Positions 46,490 through 57,395 of a stretch of DNA of 64,000 nt are shown piece by piece. The notes under the pieces are model-generated. The model was not told where the DNA came from. It worked only from the letters and a program-made list of their open reading frames with translations, and did not search any database. Origin of the DNA: Aedes albopictus (lineage: Eukaryota; Arthropoda; Insecta; Diptera; Culicidae); assembly GCF_035046485.1 (NCBI RefSeq), contig NC_085138.1, positions 47,837,464 to 47,901,463 on the forward strand. Reading direction: 5' to 3'. Each line of letters begins with the position of its first letter. Positions within the stretch are counted from its first letter, which is position 1. Both the position numbers and the translations under genes were made by a program.

Positions 46490-47068
46490 TCAAATAAACT
46501 ACACTAAAGCGGTTCGGAATTTACGGTGTATTTAGTTATCTGCGGTTCTGTAGTACAGATCTGGTTCACGGCACGTAAAAAGGAAAAAGTTCGTATTGAA
46601 GGACATTACAGGGTCAGTTATGATCCATCAGGATTTTCGAGGGCTTAGTTACCTGAATGCTGGGTAACTCTGCCACACCTCACTTCTAGTACAATTATTT
46701 CAAACACTCCACAGTTACTCTAGCACATCCGATCTTGACGCTTACCTGTTTCAAAGTGGACTATGGCCGCCCACCGAAAGTCCTTTGAACCCTTCAGCCA
46801 TCTCCTGTGTTCCGAGACGCACTTAATCATCTGTGACTTGATTCACGCCATGTTTAGCCATGTGTAGATTTTGGTTTTCTAATCGCTGAAATTCGGTAAC
46901 GTATCTGAATTCTCGACTAACATGGCACATATTTAAAACAGAGTTGAACTCTTGAATCAACGGTTACAATTCCATGAAAATCTGTTCTAGACATCAAGAA
47001 AAAAATAAAAATAGCTCAAGGCCCCACAATAGAACATTTCCCTCTTAGTACTAAATCAAAGAGGGCCC
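46490..47068. other. Unclassified stretch
   Basis: No gene or element boundary that I can support. Confidence 0.3.
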
Positions 47069-47163
47069 TTAGACCGTTCGCAATGCTGTTTTATTTTGTA
47101 TGGCGAGTTTTAAAATTTTTAAAACTCGCCATACAAAATAAAACAGCATTGCGAACGGCCTTA
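47069..47163. mobile_element. Short perfect palindrome, MITE-like
   Basis: Arms of about 42 bp (CCGTTCGCAATGCTG through GCGAGTTTTAAAA and its inverse) meet at AATTTTT. TTA flanks both sides (47066-47068 and 47161-47163 approximately), compatible with a 3-bp duplication. The near-perfect arms suggest a recent insertion. Confidence 0.7.
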
Positions 47164-47183
47164 GCTTTCAAAGCGATAGGGTA

Positions 47184-47651
47184 AGTGTACCAGTTATCGC
47201 CATAGTGGTTCCCTATTTGGCCATAGTGGGAACATAGACAAACAGACGTCTCACTCTACTCACTTCTCATCGTTGCCCTTTTTAACGGTTATTTCAAATA
47301 TTTTGTAGTTCGCAAATCGTTCGGTCACGACGCTCGCATCGTTTTTGCTCCTGTTTGACGTTTGCTCACTACCGCCACCTACTGAGTGGTTTGCGTAACA
47401 CAGCTTGGTTTGCATTGGGCGATTATGTTTTCGTAACGATGACTTTTATCGCAATTTGTTCCAAGTGATACGTCTGTTTGTCTGTGGTGGGAATTAAGAA
47501 AGATTTGAAGCTTTTCCCTATTATAAAAGTTTTAGTAGCAAGAATTTAAAAGTATCTTGTTATTAAATATCTTGAAATGAAGCAAAATTTTGAAATATCT
47601 CATATAAACACTGGCCAAATATGGAACTACTATGGCGATAACTGATACACT
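47184..47651. mobile_element. TIR element split by a CACAGAC-family MITE
   Basis: AGTGTACCAGTTATCGCCAT then AGTGGTTCCCTATTTGGCC at the left is matched by the inverse of GGCCAAATATGGAACTACTA then TGGCGATAACTGATACACT at the right. Mismatches are few over about 39 bp. The 254-bp MITE at 47233-47486 lies within it. Confidence 0.75.
47233..47486 (+). mobile_element. 254-bp MITE, CACAGACAAACAGACG family, copy 3
   Basis: It has the same structure as the copies at 1823 and 3637, with one change in the left end (CATAGACAAACAGACGT). The 7-bp duplication GTGGGAA flanks it at 47226-47232 and 47487-47493. Confidence 0.85.
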
Positions 47652-47804
47652 CAGCCTTTTAGAGTATGTTTTGACCGCAGACACCGTGACAAACACCACT
47701 GCATTTTTATTTTAGAGCATCTCCAGCTCAGAGACCATTTCAATTAAAATGAAAATGTTCTCTTGTATTTGTTTTGCAATATTCTTCATCTAATTTTTAA
47801 AAAC

Positions 47805-49755
47805 GGCGCACTATGGGCCAGAAATCAAAATTTCGCAACAAAACTCAAAAAAGTTGTTTTTCTGAAATCAATCAATTTTCATATATGTATGATTGTAGGC
47901 TATGTTGGATTGTATACCGACTGAATTTTTGGATTTGTAACAAAATTATATCGTTTTTTGTATGGAGAAACTTCTTTTAAGCGAAAATTCTCGATTAACC
48001 AATATTAAGAAAAATGTGATGAAAGATTATTGATGAATATTAAGAAAAATACGATTTTAACCAATATTAAGAAAAATGTGCCCAACAAATATAACTCATA
48101 CATTTCCTAACAGTGTTTTAGTCTTCAAGTTTAAATTAAAATCTTAAAATATTCATTCAAATTTTATGGTTTATTATTGTTTATATATGTGTTAAAAAAG
48201 TAGTAGTATTCGACCGTATTTGACATGCAACCGGTCTAGAAGGCTAGTTTAGACTCTTCTTTTCCAGATGCTACCGGACTTTTTTGCGGGAATTTGCGGG
48301 AAACTAAGATAGAGTGATTTTAGTGCATGGGTTTTTTTTCTCATCTGTAGAGCCTTTTAACCACTGCGTCCATTATTTAGGAATATTGTGGTATGACCCA
48401 TATTTAATTTGGTGCTAGTCTAATATCCTGTCACAATAGTGCATGGGTTAATATTACAATGTTTTACGCTGTGCTTCAATAACAATCCACTCCAAGATCC
48501 ACTTTTGCCATTACGATGCAATCTCTTTATGGCTTGCGAAACAATACACATAGCAACAAACAACTATTATTCTGGAAGGTTTCCTCAAGACTGTGATTGT
48601 AGGCTTTTAAATCAATACCACACACTTACTTAAAGCGCAAAGTTTCGGTATATCAATTCGTGTAGTCAATTATGATTTTAAATTATCTCAATTTATATAT
48701 GGATGGATAAGTTTTGGGTGGAAAAATTCGCTAGTCAGGTGCTTCACTCGTCCAGCATTTGATAGTCATTATTTTTTTCCTTTTTCCTTCCTCCAGTCAT
48801 TGACTATTCTTTCCAGTTTTACAATTCAGGGATCATTTGGCGTTGGAATCAATTGACCGTTTGGCCAATTGACCCTTTCGGCCAAACGGCGTTCGGCCAA
48901 GTGGCAATCAGCCAAATGACACTCGGTAAAATGACTAGGAGCCGGAATTTGAACAATTTGAACGGAATTTGAAAGTTATAAATTGCGCTCGTTCTTCGTA
49001 CATATGTACAAGTGGGATGGATATATTTGCAATTAGGAGAAAGATCTGATTTTCCTTATAACAAGTACATAAAATGCCGTGCCATGCATGTAGGGGTCAC
49101 GAGTTAAAATCTCACATGAACTGTAGACTTGTTCCTAATTTCACTTATAATATGTTAATCTGTACATATGTACGTTGAGTTAATTTAAAATTCTAATTGA
49201 TCACATGGATTGCTATACCGTAACTTTGCACATTAAGTAAGAGTGTGGTCCTGATTTAAAAGCTTATAATCAAATTTATACCTCAAACAAAACCTTCCAG
49301 AATAATAGTTGTTTGTTGCTATTGTTTCGCAAGCCATAAAGTGATTGCGTCGTAATGGCAAGAGTGGATGATTATTGATGCACAGCGTAAAATATTGTAA
49401 AATTGAAGCATGCACTAAAATCACTCAAACTTGGTTTCCCGCAAAAAAAGTTCGATTGCATTTGAAAAATAAGAGTCAATACTAGCTTCCTAGACCGGCT
49501 GCATGTCGAATACGATCGAATACCCCTGCTTTTTTAACGCTTCGGTAAATAAACCGTAAAACTTGAGTAAATATAGTAAAATTTATTTTTAAAAGCATCG
49601 CAATTTGTGCATCAAATATGCAAAATGTACCAAATTTACCAAAAATCAAATTTTACTTAATATTGGTTAAAATCGATAATTTTCGATTATAAGAAGTTTC
49701 TTCATACAAAAAACACAGCCGGTACACAATCAATTTCTGGCCCATAGTGCGGCGT
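47805..49755. mobile_element. Giant inverted repeat, arms of about 0.9 kb
   Basis: GGCGCACTATGGGCCAGAAAT at the left, quoted without its first base GCGCACTATGGGCCAGAAAT, is inverted at the right as ATTTCTGGCCCATAGTGCGG. Pairing continues through AACCAATATTAAG, GACATGCAACCGGTCTAG, GTGATTTTAGTGCATG, TTTTACGCTGTG, TTATGGCTTGCGAAACAATA and AACAACTATTATTCTGGAAG. The centre is near 48720-49130. A segment of about 100 bp at 48335-48445 is present only in the left arm. No transposase is seen. Confidence 0.8.
48845..48950. repeat. GGCCAAATGGC-type subrepeats
   Basis: ATTTGGC, GTTTGGCCAATTGACC, CGGCCAAACGGCGTTCGG, CCAAGTGGC and CCAAATGAC words are packed here, in the centre of the giant inverted repeat. 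The same motif forms the ends of the element at 52946-53479. Confidence 0.5.
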
Positions 49756-49869
49756 ATGAAAAAAAAAACTTAATTATCTTCAAAAAGTTATAACACGAAA
49801 ACGGTTTCTTGGATTGAAATTATTTCTTCGAAGATTACACTGAGAGTAATATTCATCGCGGATTTTTCT

Positions 49870-49992
49870 GCTACATTCAACCATACTTAAGTCACAACAA
49901 ATTTTAAAAAATGAAAAAAATGATCGGAAACATTTTTTTTAATTTTACTGATTTTTTAAATTCGTTGTTACTTAGGTATGATTGGATGTACG
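49870..49992. repeat. Short inverted repeat
   Basis: TACATTCAACCATACTTAAG through AATTTTAAAAAAT pairs with ATTTTTTAAATTCG through CTTAGGTATGATTGGATGTA. Arms are about 42 bp. Non-coding. Confidence 0.5.
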
Positions 49993-50139
49993 AACATATT
50001 GTGCATAGTTTTTTTCACTGAATCCTGTACGTAGAATCTATCTTTGATATCAAAAATCATAAAAAAATGTGTTGCTTGTTTTAAAAATCGATAAAAAATT
50101 AAAATTACTGAAAAAAATGTTAGAAGCATTTGACCATCC

Positions 50140-50745
50140 TGAGTGACTAATATATGCGTACATGGTCATTTTTCACAAAATTGACCATAACTCAGGAAAA
50201 AAGTGCATTCCAAAAATTTCAGCGATCAAAGCTTATGAAATTAGCTTCTCAAAAATATTTTTTTGAAAATTTACCGCGAGTTCGGGCATAGTTTTTCCTT
50301 ATTTTGTTTATAAATTTTCTCAACGGTGTAAAATTTTGTGGAAAACTTTGTCCACATCATATTTTTTTTTTGGTTTGTTGCTTTCATTTTCATGAAAAAC
50401 TTTGTTTCTACGTTGCTCCGTTCTTGAGTTATGATTTTTCGAAGAAAAGGCTTATATGACACATTTGGACATTTCTCAACAAAATTGGCCATAACTCAAA
50501 AACGAAAAAAAAGTGCATTCCAAAAATTTAAAAGCATTTAAAGCATATTTTTTTGAAAATTTCCCACGAGTTCGGGCATTGTTTTTCCGGCTTTTCTTTA
50601 CGAATTTTCTCAACTGTGGAAAATGTTTTTGAAACATTTTTCCAATCCACATTTTTTTGGATTTCTGAGAAATTTTGGTTTTATTTTCTAAAACAAAACT
50701 TTGTTTCTATGATACTTCGTTCTTGAGTTATGATTTTTCAAAGTG
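50140..50745. repeat. Tandem duplication, unit about 310 bp
   Basis: Two diverged copies begin near 50165 and 50465. They share ATAACTCA, AAAAGTGCATTCCAAAAATT, TTTTTTTGAAAATTT, CGAGTTCGGGCAT, TTTTCTCAAC, TTTGTTTCTA and TTCTTGAGTTATGATTTTTC in the same order. Confidence 0.6.
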
Positions 50746-51129
50746 TGTCAGGGGAAAACAAAAAACTTCCACCTGAGTTTTCCGGAAAAAATATGTGACC
50801 CTGAATTTTTCTGCCTGAGAAAAAAGTTTCATGGAAATCTGAGACCCTTCGGCCCAATTTGTACGATAATAAAAAAAAAATCACAGCTATTTGAACATTT
50901 TTTTTGAAAAGTGAAAATTTTACCGGTCCGATCATTTTGTCTATTCCCTGTATGTCCCTAACCCCTCACAGGCTTCTTTCAGAGGAGTTTCACAAGATTT
51001 TTTTTCGATAATTCTGTTTTACCTCAAATGTATTCAAAGATACTGCAACATAACCGAGTTTTTACTTTTTTTTCTCACTTTTTCTTCTTAATGAACACGT
51101 GAAAGAGCGGGATAAAAGAGAGGACAACT

Positions 51130-51355
51130 GCACTCAGACATAAAAGTATACACGAAATTACTATTATTTATGCATTTTGTATCCGCATCTCTCTCACTCT
51201 CTTTCTATTTTCATGTTATCTGCCGTTTAGCGAAGTGATTTATCAACCCAGGCGAAGCAGCAGATAGCATGAAAACAAAAAGAGAATAAGAGAGATGCGG
51301 ATACAAAATGCATAAATAATAGTAATTCCGGGTATACTTTTATTTCTGAGTGTGC
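51130..51355. mobile_element. 226-bp palindromic MITE
   Basis: GCACTCAGACATAAAAGTAT, TACTATTATTTATGCATTTT and GTATCCGCATCTCTCT at the left are inverted at the right in matching order. Arms are about 95 bp around a centre near 51240. Non-coding. Confidence 0.7.
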
Positions 51356-52615
51356 CTGCTCTTCCATCCTTGTCTTTCGCCAGCAAAGAAGCAGAAGAAA
51401 AAGTCTTCATAAATTTCTGTTAGAGATTCTGATCTGGAATCTGACATCTATTATTTCATTAAATGTGTCATAGCTTCATACAAGAAATGCACAAAGTTTG
51501 TTCAAACATTCAACTGTAACGCATCCCCGAAGACCCTTCAAACCTTCAAATTCAATCTCAGTTCTAAAGTATAAAATTATACTATAACGGCAGCTGGTTC
51601 GAAAGTCCTTCTTCTTTCCAGACTGCCTTAACTCAAAACAGACAAAAACAAGTAGCTCATAAAATAGCTAGATCGTGATGGAAAATTTTATCGAATATAA
51701 ATATTTTTCCACTGTTTTAAATTGCTCGGTTTTCGATGAAGCTCATTCCAGCCTATACTCCACCACTTTCTCCGAAAGCCAAGCATCGTTTTGTGTAAAG
51801 ACATCCGCCAATTACAAAGCCTAGAAGAATGTCTTTCACGTCCACTACAGCGGTCTTCATCAGACAGCTTTTTGCCCGCCGATCCACAGACCATTGCGAA
51901 TGAATACAGTAGCTATTTATGTACATATAGCGAAAGAGACAAGTACCAGCCATCATGACACACCCCCTCGATGTAATCGTTAATGCGGTGGGAAACATGC
52001 AGAAGATTATGTTGCCCTCATCGGCAGAAGTGGGCAAAAGAATAGCCCTATCATTAGAGAAGGAAACTGCGCTTTGTACCTACGTAGTACCTACCCACTA
52101 ACCGCACCTTCCAGCTTCCAGCATCCAACAATCGTGGAAAAATGGTTTAAGATTTGACTCAGCAAAAACACTGAATCGGATACTTGACTTAGCATATAGA
52201 GGCTAACCATTCTATGTAGCTTCACCTTAACATGATAACATCGAAAGGATCGTAAGGGAAAGAAATATACAGAATGTACATAATATTTAATACAGTTGTA
52301 TGAAAAAAAAAACAATTGTGGTTCATATGAATTTGAAATTAAGAAAATAACAATCTACCATGCGCCTCCATCGGTCCAATTTTGCCGGGTAATGGGTAGT
52401 ACGCAATTGAATAGTAAATATTCGGAAAAAGGATAGAAAAAGAAACGCGAATGGGGGTGTAAGAGGTGTAAGTGACCTTTTTGTCGATTTTAGCTGAGTA
52501 CCTATATCGAAACAATCTTAAAAGTTTGAGGAACTTTTCTTATTTTTCCGGTACATTTCTATAAATTATCGAACATTTTCACTTAATTAGGAATTTTTTT
52601 GCATACTCCCATGGA
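51356..52615. other. Unclassified stretch
   Basis: The 94-codon minus-strand frame at 51753-52037 has mixed composition but no family that I recognise and no supporting splice or start context. Nothing else is supported here. Confidence 0.3.
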
Positions 52616-52619
52616 AAAT

Positions 52620-52790
52620 TGTGGAGCCTCGTAGCCGTGCGACTAGGGTCATCAAGCTTCTAATCGCATCAGGCTGTGGGGTGAGGGTTCGATTCCCGCT
52701 CCGGGCGATGAAACTTTTGAGAATAGTGTCTTCTCCGTATCCACTGGTGCAAGCTCAGTGTACTGCTTAATTTCCATTCCTTAGAAAATC
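52620..52790 (+). mobile_element. tRNA-derived SINE, third type
   Basis: CGTAGCCGTGCGACTAGGG is a box A-like region and GAGGGTTCGATTCCCGC is box B. The spacing is wider than in a normal tRNA, suggesting a type II (long variable arm) ancestor such as Leu or Ser. A body with AAGCTCAGTGTACTGCTTAA follows. The ends and any target duplication are not clear. Confidence 0.6.
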
Positions 52791-52945
52791 AATGTAGTGG
52801 AACTCAGAATATTGTAATTGCTTGATGGATTTGTAGTAAATAGAAAATAATTAAACCCGTTTTTTATTTCGGCACTAGAATAACCAATTTAAAGATAGTG
52901 GTCCAAAGAATCGGGTTTATCAATACAAAAAATTCTTAAAATTGT

Positions 52946-53479
52946 TTGGTGCCATTTGGTCGAACGCCATTTGGTCGAATGCCATTTGGTCGAATGCCGT
53001 TTGGCCGTTACTTAAGTGACCACGTCACTAATCTCCGTATCAGTATAACTCGAAAAAACTATCAAAAAGGTAGTACGCAGATCGCAAGAAATTTCTTAGG
53101 CAATCTCGATGCGTGTAAAATTCAGTCAAGAAATCGCTCAAGAAATGAGCAAGCGTAGTCGCCTATTTCGGATCCTAGTACGGAGCTGAAACGAAACGTC
53201 AAACCAAATTGGGCTTGCTGTGTTAGATTTCTTGACCACTGAACAAAAATTACTCGAACGACTCCGTTTGAAGTGCATACATCGCATAAATAATGATAAA
53301 ACTTTGATAATTATTGTCAATTTCAACGCCAACTAATCCCTGAATGGCATAACTAGAAAGAATAGCCTATGATTAATGTCAAAAACATTCTCTGAATTCT
53401 TTTGGTCATAATTGGGCCAAACAGTATTCAGCCTAATGCCCCATTCGGCCAGATGGCATTCGGCCAAATGGTGCTTAGA
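52946..53479. mobile_element. TIR element with CCATTTGGTCGAA subterminal repeats
   Basis: Three copies of GCCATTTGGTCGAA or a close variant at the left (52950-53010) face GGCCAGATGGCATTCGGCC and AAATGGTGCTTAG at the right (53445-53479). The interior is non-coding. Confidence 0.55.
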
Positions 53480-53822
53480 CCTCTGCGCAGACAAAATTTT
53501 GTACTGTGACGATGTGAGGGCCACTTTTGGTCGGTGGTAGTGTCTTCGGCGTCACGCCGGTGGTAGCTTTCGGTGACGGCAGTGTGGCGGTGTGAATTGG
53601 CGTGATCGAAATTTGATCATAAAGTTAACATTGACAAAGCAAAGTAGTTGTAATCTGAGCTTTTTCATGACCGTTGATCAATTTAAAAAAAATATAACAT
53701 TTGAATACCCATTTTTTTTTCATTCCTATTCGGGTCCGTCACTGCGATCAGTTATTACTCTTGTTGTTACATTACCCGTATCCTAAGTGTAGTGCATATC
53801 CCATTACTTCATTATTATTGAA

Positions 53823-53893
53823 GAGCGGTTTACCGAGGTGAACCAGCCCTGGGCTGAAAATCTCGTTAATAAAGATTAAAAAAAATAAAAAGA
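53823..53893 (+). mobile_element. Non-LTR element 3' tail
   Basis: GGTGAACCAGCCCTGGGCTG followed by AAAATCTCGTTAATAAAG and an A-rich tail has the same organisation as the minus-strand tail at 30543-30605. It marks the 3' end of a LINE or a SINE that shares it. The head is not recognisable. Confidence 0.5.
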
Positions 53894-53955
53894 GCGATCT
53901 TGGCAAAAATTTGGGTAGGTATCTGGAGCAATCCTTGAAGAAATCTCTAGCGGAG

Positions 53956-54223
53956 TGTTGGGAACCACTGCGCTGATCAGCAGTCTCTCCCTATACTGCT
54001 CACTCACCGAAGGCAACCAGTCCGCCTTTCGGTTGATGCACAAAGCAGACAATTAGATTTAGAAGTTTTGTAACCGCCGTGCTGTAAACGTGTCGCGTCT
54101 ATTATGTAGTACTTTAAGTGTAAATAAAGTCTACGTTTTAATGTGTTCTTGTTTACTCCTGGGAGTTTAAATACACGACGATGTGTCACGATCACCCCGA
54201 GGCCCGAACTCCAGGACGTAACA
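53956..54223 (+). mobile_element. Solo LTR with 5-bp target duplication
   Basis: The 268-bp unit begins TGTTGGGAACC and ends GACGTAACA. It is flanked by CGGAG on both sides (53951-53955, 54224-54228). An AATAAA polyadenylation signal lies at 54123-54128. No primer-binding site or gag/pol follows, so internal sequence was lost by LTR-LTR recombination. TGTT...ACA ends with 5-bp duplication are compatible with Pao/Bel or Gypsy elements. It sits within GGAGGAATCC minisatellite. Confidence 0.85.
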
Positions 54224-54228
54224 CGGAG

Positions 54229-55400
54229 TCACAGAAGTAATTTATGGAGAAATTATTTGGGAAAATTACTGAATACATTTTTAGAGAAATTCCATCAGGC
54301 GTTTCTGGAGGAATTCCAGGAAGAATTCTGGGAAGAATCCATGGTGAAATTCTTTGAGGAGTCACAAGCAGTATTTATGTAAGAATTTCAGAAGATGTCC
54401 CTGGAGCAGTTTTTTAAAATCTCCCAAGAGAAATTGCAGCAAAAATTTCTGGAAGACTCTCTAGATGAAGATCATGAAAAAATCCATGAAAAATCTCAGG
54501 ATGATTCATTTGAGAGATTTTTGGAGGAATCCCAACAATCCTGGAGGAGCTTGAAAATGATTCCCCAGAGGAACGCCAGGACGGAATCCTGGAGAGTTCC
54601 AAGGAGATATATCTGCTGTATTTGCGGCGAACGTTCATAGAGCAATTGAAATCTTTGCAAAAATCCTCTTGGTATTTCTCCATTTATTTTGCTGTGATTT
54701 CTTCCTGGATATCTCCAATGATTTCTATAGATACATCCACAAATTTCTACATGAATTCCTTCTGGAGCTCCAACTAAGATTTTTCCAGTATTTGGGTATG
54801 GACGTCTCCCAGTAGAAACTCCTCGGATCTAATTTACTCATAAAAGAACTTTCAATCGCAGCAAGAAAAAATCCTGTGGGTTCCCCCAGAAATTTCCAGA
54901 GAGATCCCAGCAGCATTTCGGGAGAAACTCTAAGAGAAATCTCTGGAGAAATCGCAGGAGGAATTTTGGGAGATCCTTGGAGAAATCTCTAAAGAATCAC
55001 GGAAGGAATTTCTGGAGGAATCTCAGCAGGTATTACTGGAGGATTGCATTGAGTGACTTCTTGAGAAGTTGCCAGATATATTTTTTAAGAAATTCCAACA
55101 GGCATTTTAAGAAGAATTTAGAGAAGAATTCCTGAAGGAATCATTGGAGAAATCTCTGGAGAAAGTATAGCGAAAATTTATGGGAGAACTTCTGGCGGAA
55201 ACACAGCCTTGGAGGCATTTCTGAAGATATTCATGAACTATATTGACGACGACTGCATTGAAGACTTTCGAATAGTTTTTGGCGTTTCAGACTGAAATGC
55301 CAAAAACTATTCGAAAGATATTTATGAAGAAATCCTTCATGAGGAATTCCTGGCGAAATCCTCTTGCACGGGAACATTTTTCGTTCATTTGAAACATTAA
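54229..55400. repeat. Degenerate GGAGAAATTCC minisatellite
   Basis: Units of the form TCTGGAGGAATTCCAGG and GGAGAAATCTCTGG repeat with divergence. A 53-bp near-perfect palindrome, CTTTCGAATAGTTTTTGGCG then TTTCAG and its inverse, lies at 55265-55317. Apparent frames here are repeat-derived. Confidence 0.65.
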
Positions 55401-55713
55401 CATTTATGTTTATTAGGTAAACTGATAAAATGTTTAAAATCAAAATTTTAGTTTTTTTAAACTAACTCAATTATACATATATTGATTTGTACAATACCCA
55501 AGAATGACGAAGATTTCCTCCTGCGAAATTTTTTAATTCTTCGGAAGTTTCTAAAAATCTCTTAAAATAGCTTATGTGATCTACATGATGTTGGCATTGG
55601 AAGTGCCATAAGGAGAAGCGGATGACGAAAAATTAAACTAAATGCGAGAGAAAATTACGTTACTTGGGCGTTTAAATTTACGTCATATGTGCCGCTTGCA
55701 TATGTGCATCCAA

Positions 55714-55853
55714 CCCAAGTAACTTTGTGATGACCAATTAGTCTTGTAGAGGTTTTGAGAACCTTAATAAAGCCTTATACCTTTTATTTTGGTTAAATTA
55801 TGGTTCTAAAAACCTTCCATAGTATATTTGACTAAAAAATGTTACTTGGGAAG
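55714..55853. mobile_element. 140-bp MITE with CCCAAGTAAC ends
   Basis: CCCAAGTAAC at 55714-55723 is inverted at 55844-55853 (GTTACTTGGG). A separate GTTACTTGGG at 55660-55669 points the other way and could be the end of a neighbouring copy. The termini equal those of the 1.49-kb element at 44649. Confidence 0.55.
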
Positions 55854-55899
55854 TGACGCAAATTTACATGATTTTTTCTAAGTGTGTAGAGGTTTTTCC

Positions 55900-56290
55900 A
55901 ACGATTTATCGAGGAATTCCTTTTGGGATGCTTTCTGAAATTACCAAAAAAAAAATGCTCCTGTGGCATTGTTATGGATTTCTCCACGGATTACTCTAGT
56001 AATCACAGAAAAAAATAGCCGGCATTTCTGGAGGAATTCATAGAGGAGGTGAAATTTTTGGATGTATCCCTGCAGATACTTCTAGAGGAGTTCTAGAAGT
56101 ATGTATTTCATGGATACACTCTAGATGCCATTCCAATAAGAACTTTGGGAGGAATCGCTGCAAAATTTACTGGAGGAAAAACTTTGGGAAATTTTAAAGT
56201 TATCTTCGGAGGAAATTTATGGGGGAATCCAGAAGCTTCTCCTGTGATCCCTTCAAGAGTTTTTTCGAACATTCTCCCAGGTTCCAGCTG
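55900..56290. repeat. Degenerate minisatellite, GGAGGAATT type
   Basis: It continues the TCTGGAGGAATTC and ATCCCTGCAG-like units seen at 32.5 and 54.3 kb. Confidence 0.5.
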
Positions 56291-56687
56291 GGGCGTAATG
56301 TCAAGAATAAAGTAAAGATTTAAAAAGATAAACTTAAGTATACAAATGGCTTACGAATGTAAGCCCCAGGATACAGTATGTAGCAAGTTTCTTCGGAGAT
56401 CACACTACATATGTCTTCTTCCCCGAAAGCGCCATAGTTCTCTCAATACCACTGGGAGTGGCCAATTCGGTCAAATAGTCCCTAAACAGCTTCCAGTATT
56501 TTCAACTTGTTAAGCTGTCAAGAGGTTTTTAAAGGAGAAAACTATGTAACTGAAAATAATAAAATTCAAAAGTTACCTTCCTTCTTGACATTTTATATAA
56601 TATAAGAGATGAAACAGCCTATAGGCTGATAATCTCTATAATTTAATAATAATCCCTATAGGGCTGATAATCTCTATAATAAAGTAA

Positions 56688-56769
<82 letters not shown>
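56688..56769. repeat. (TAG)n microsatellite
   Basis: About 27 uninterrupted AGT/TAG triplets. It is preceded by a duplicated CTGATAATCTCTATAAT block (56615-56635 and 56664-56680 approximately). Confidence 0.97.
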
Positions 56770-57395
56770 TCATATAATATTAACGAAAGCATAATAAATT
56801 AATGATTGCTACCCATTTCAATGTAATTGAACTAAACTAGTTTTTTAAACATCATGATTCATCCTTGGTAAACCGTAAACACATACTTCTATCTATGCCA
56901 TTTTCGCATACCTTCCTCGTTCCCCATCTCACTGTTCTACATTCAAAATATCCTTGCATAATTCATCACGCTTGAAGGAAACACCCCTGTAAAGGGCGTT
57001 CCACTCTGAAATTCCCTCCTCACCCCGACACTCACTCTGACTCGACGTAGCCACCGATTTGATGAGCCGCCCTAATAGACTTCGAGAGCCTTTTGAATTA
57101 TGACGTTAATCGCTGTTCGTCTTTTCCTATCCCCATTATTGTTTGCCTTCGACGTACTCATTATGTCTCACGTTATACGGTGCTACGTACACGGTTCTAC
57201 GTTTTGCCACATCAGCAGTTTCTATATTTGACCTTTTGATCTCTAGGGGTGGTTGGGGACGGCTTGAGAATGAGCTCTTAAGAGCTACGCCATGTATCTC
57301 GATCTGCACATCTGCCAGGACCTTTATCCGTCTATCTAATTGAGTTTGCGAACCCCTTTCTCCATTTCTGTGCATCGATATCTCCCAATCAGGTC
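56770..57395 (+). promoter_or_regulatory. Upstream region and likely 5' UTR of the chloride-channel gene
   Basis: This 0.6 kb is free of recognised transposons and moderately GC-rich near 57000-57060, as expected for a promoter or leader. I see no clear TATA box or initiator that would fix a start site. Confidence 0.35.
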
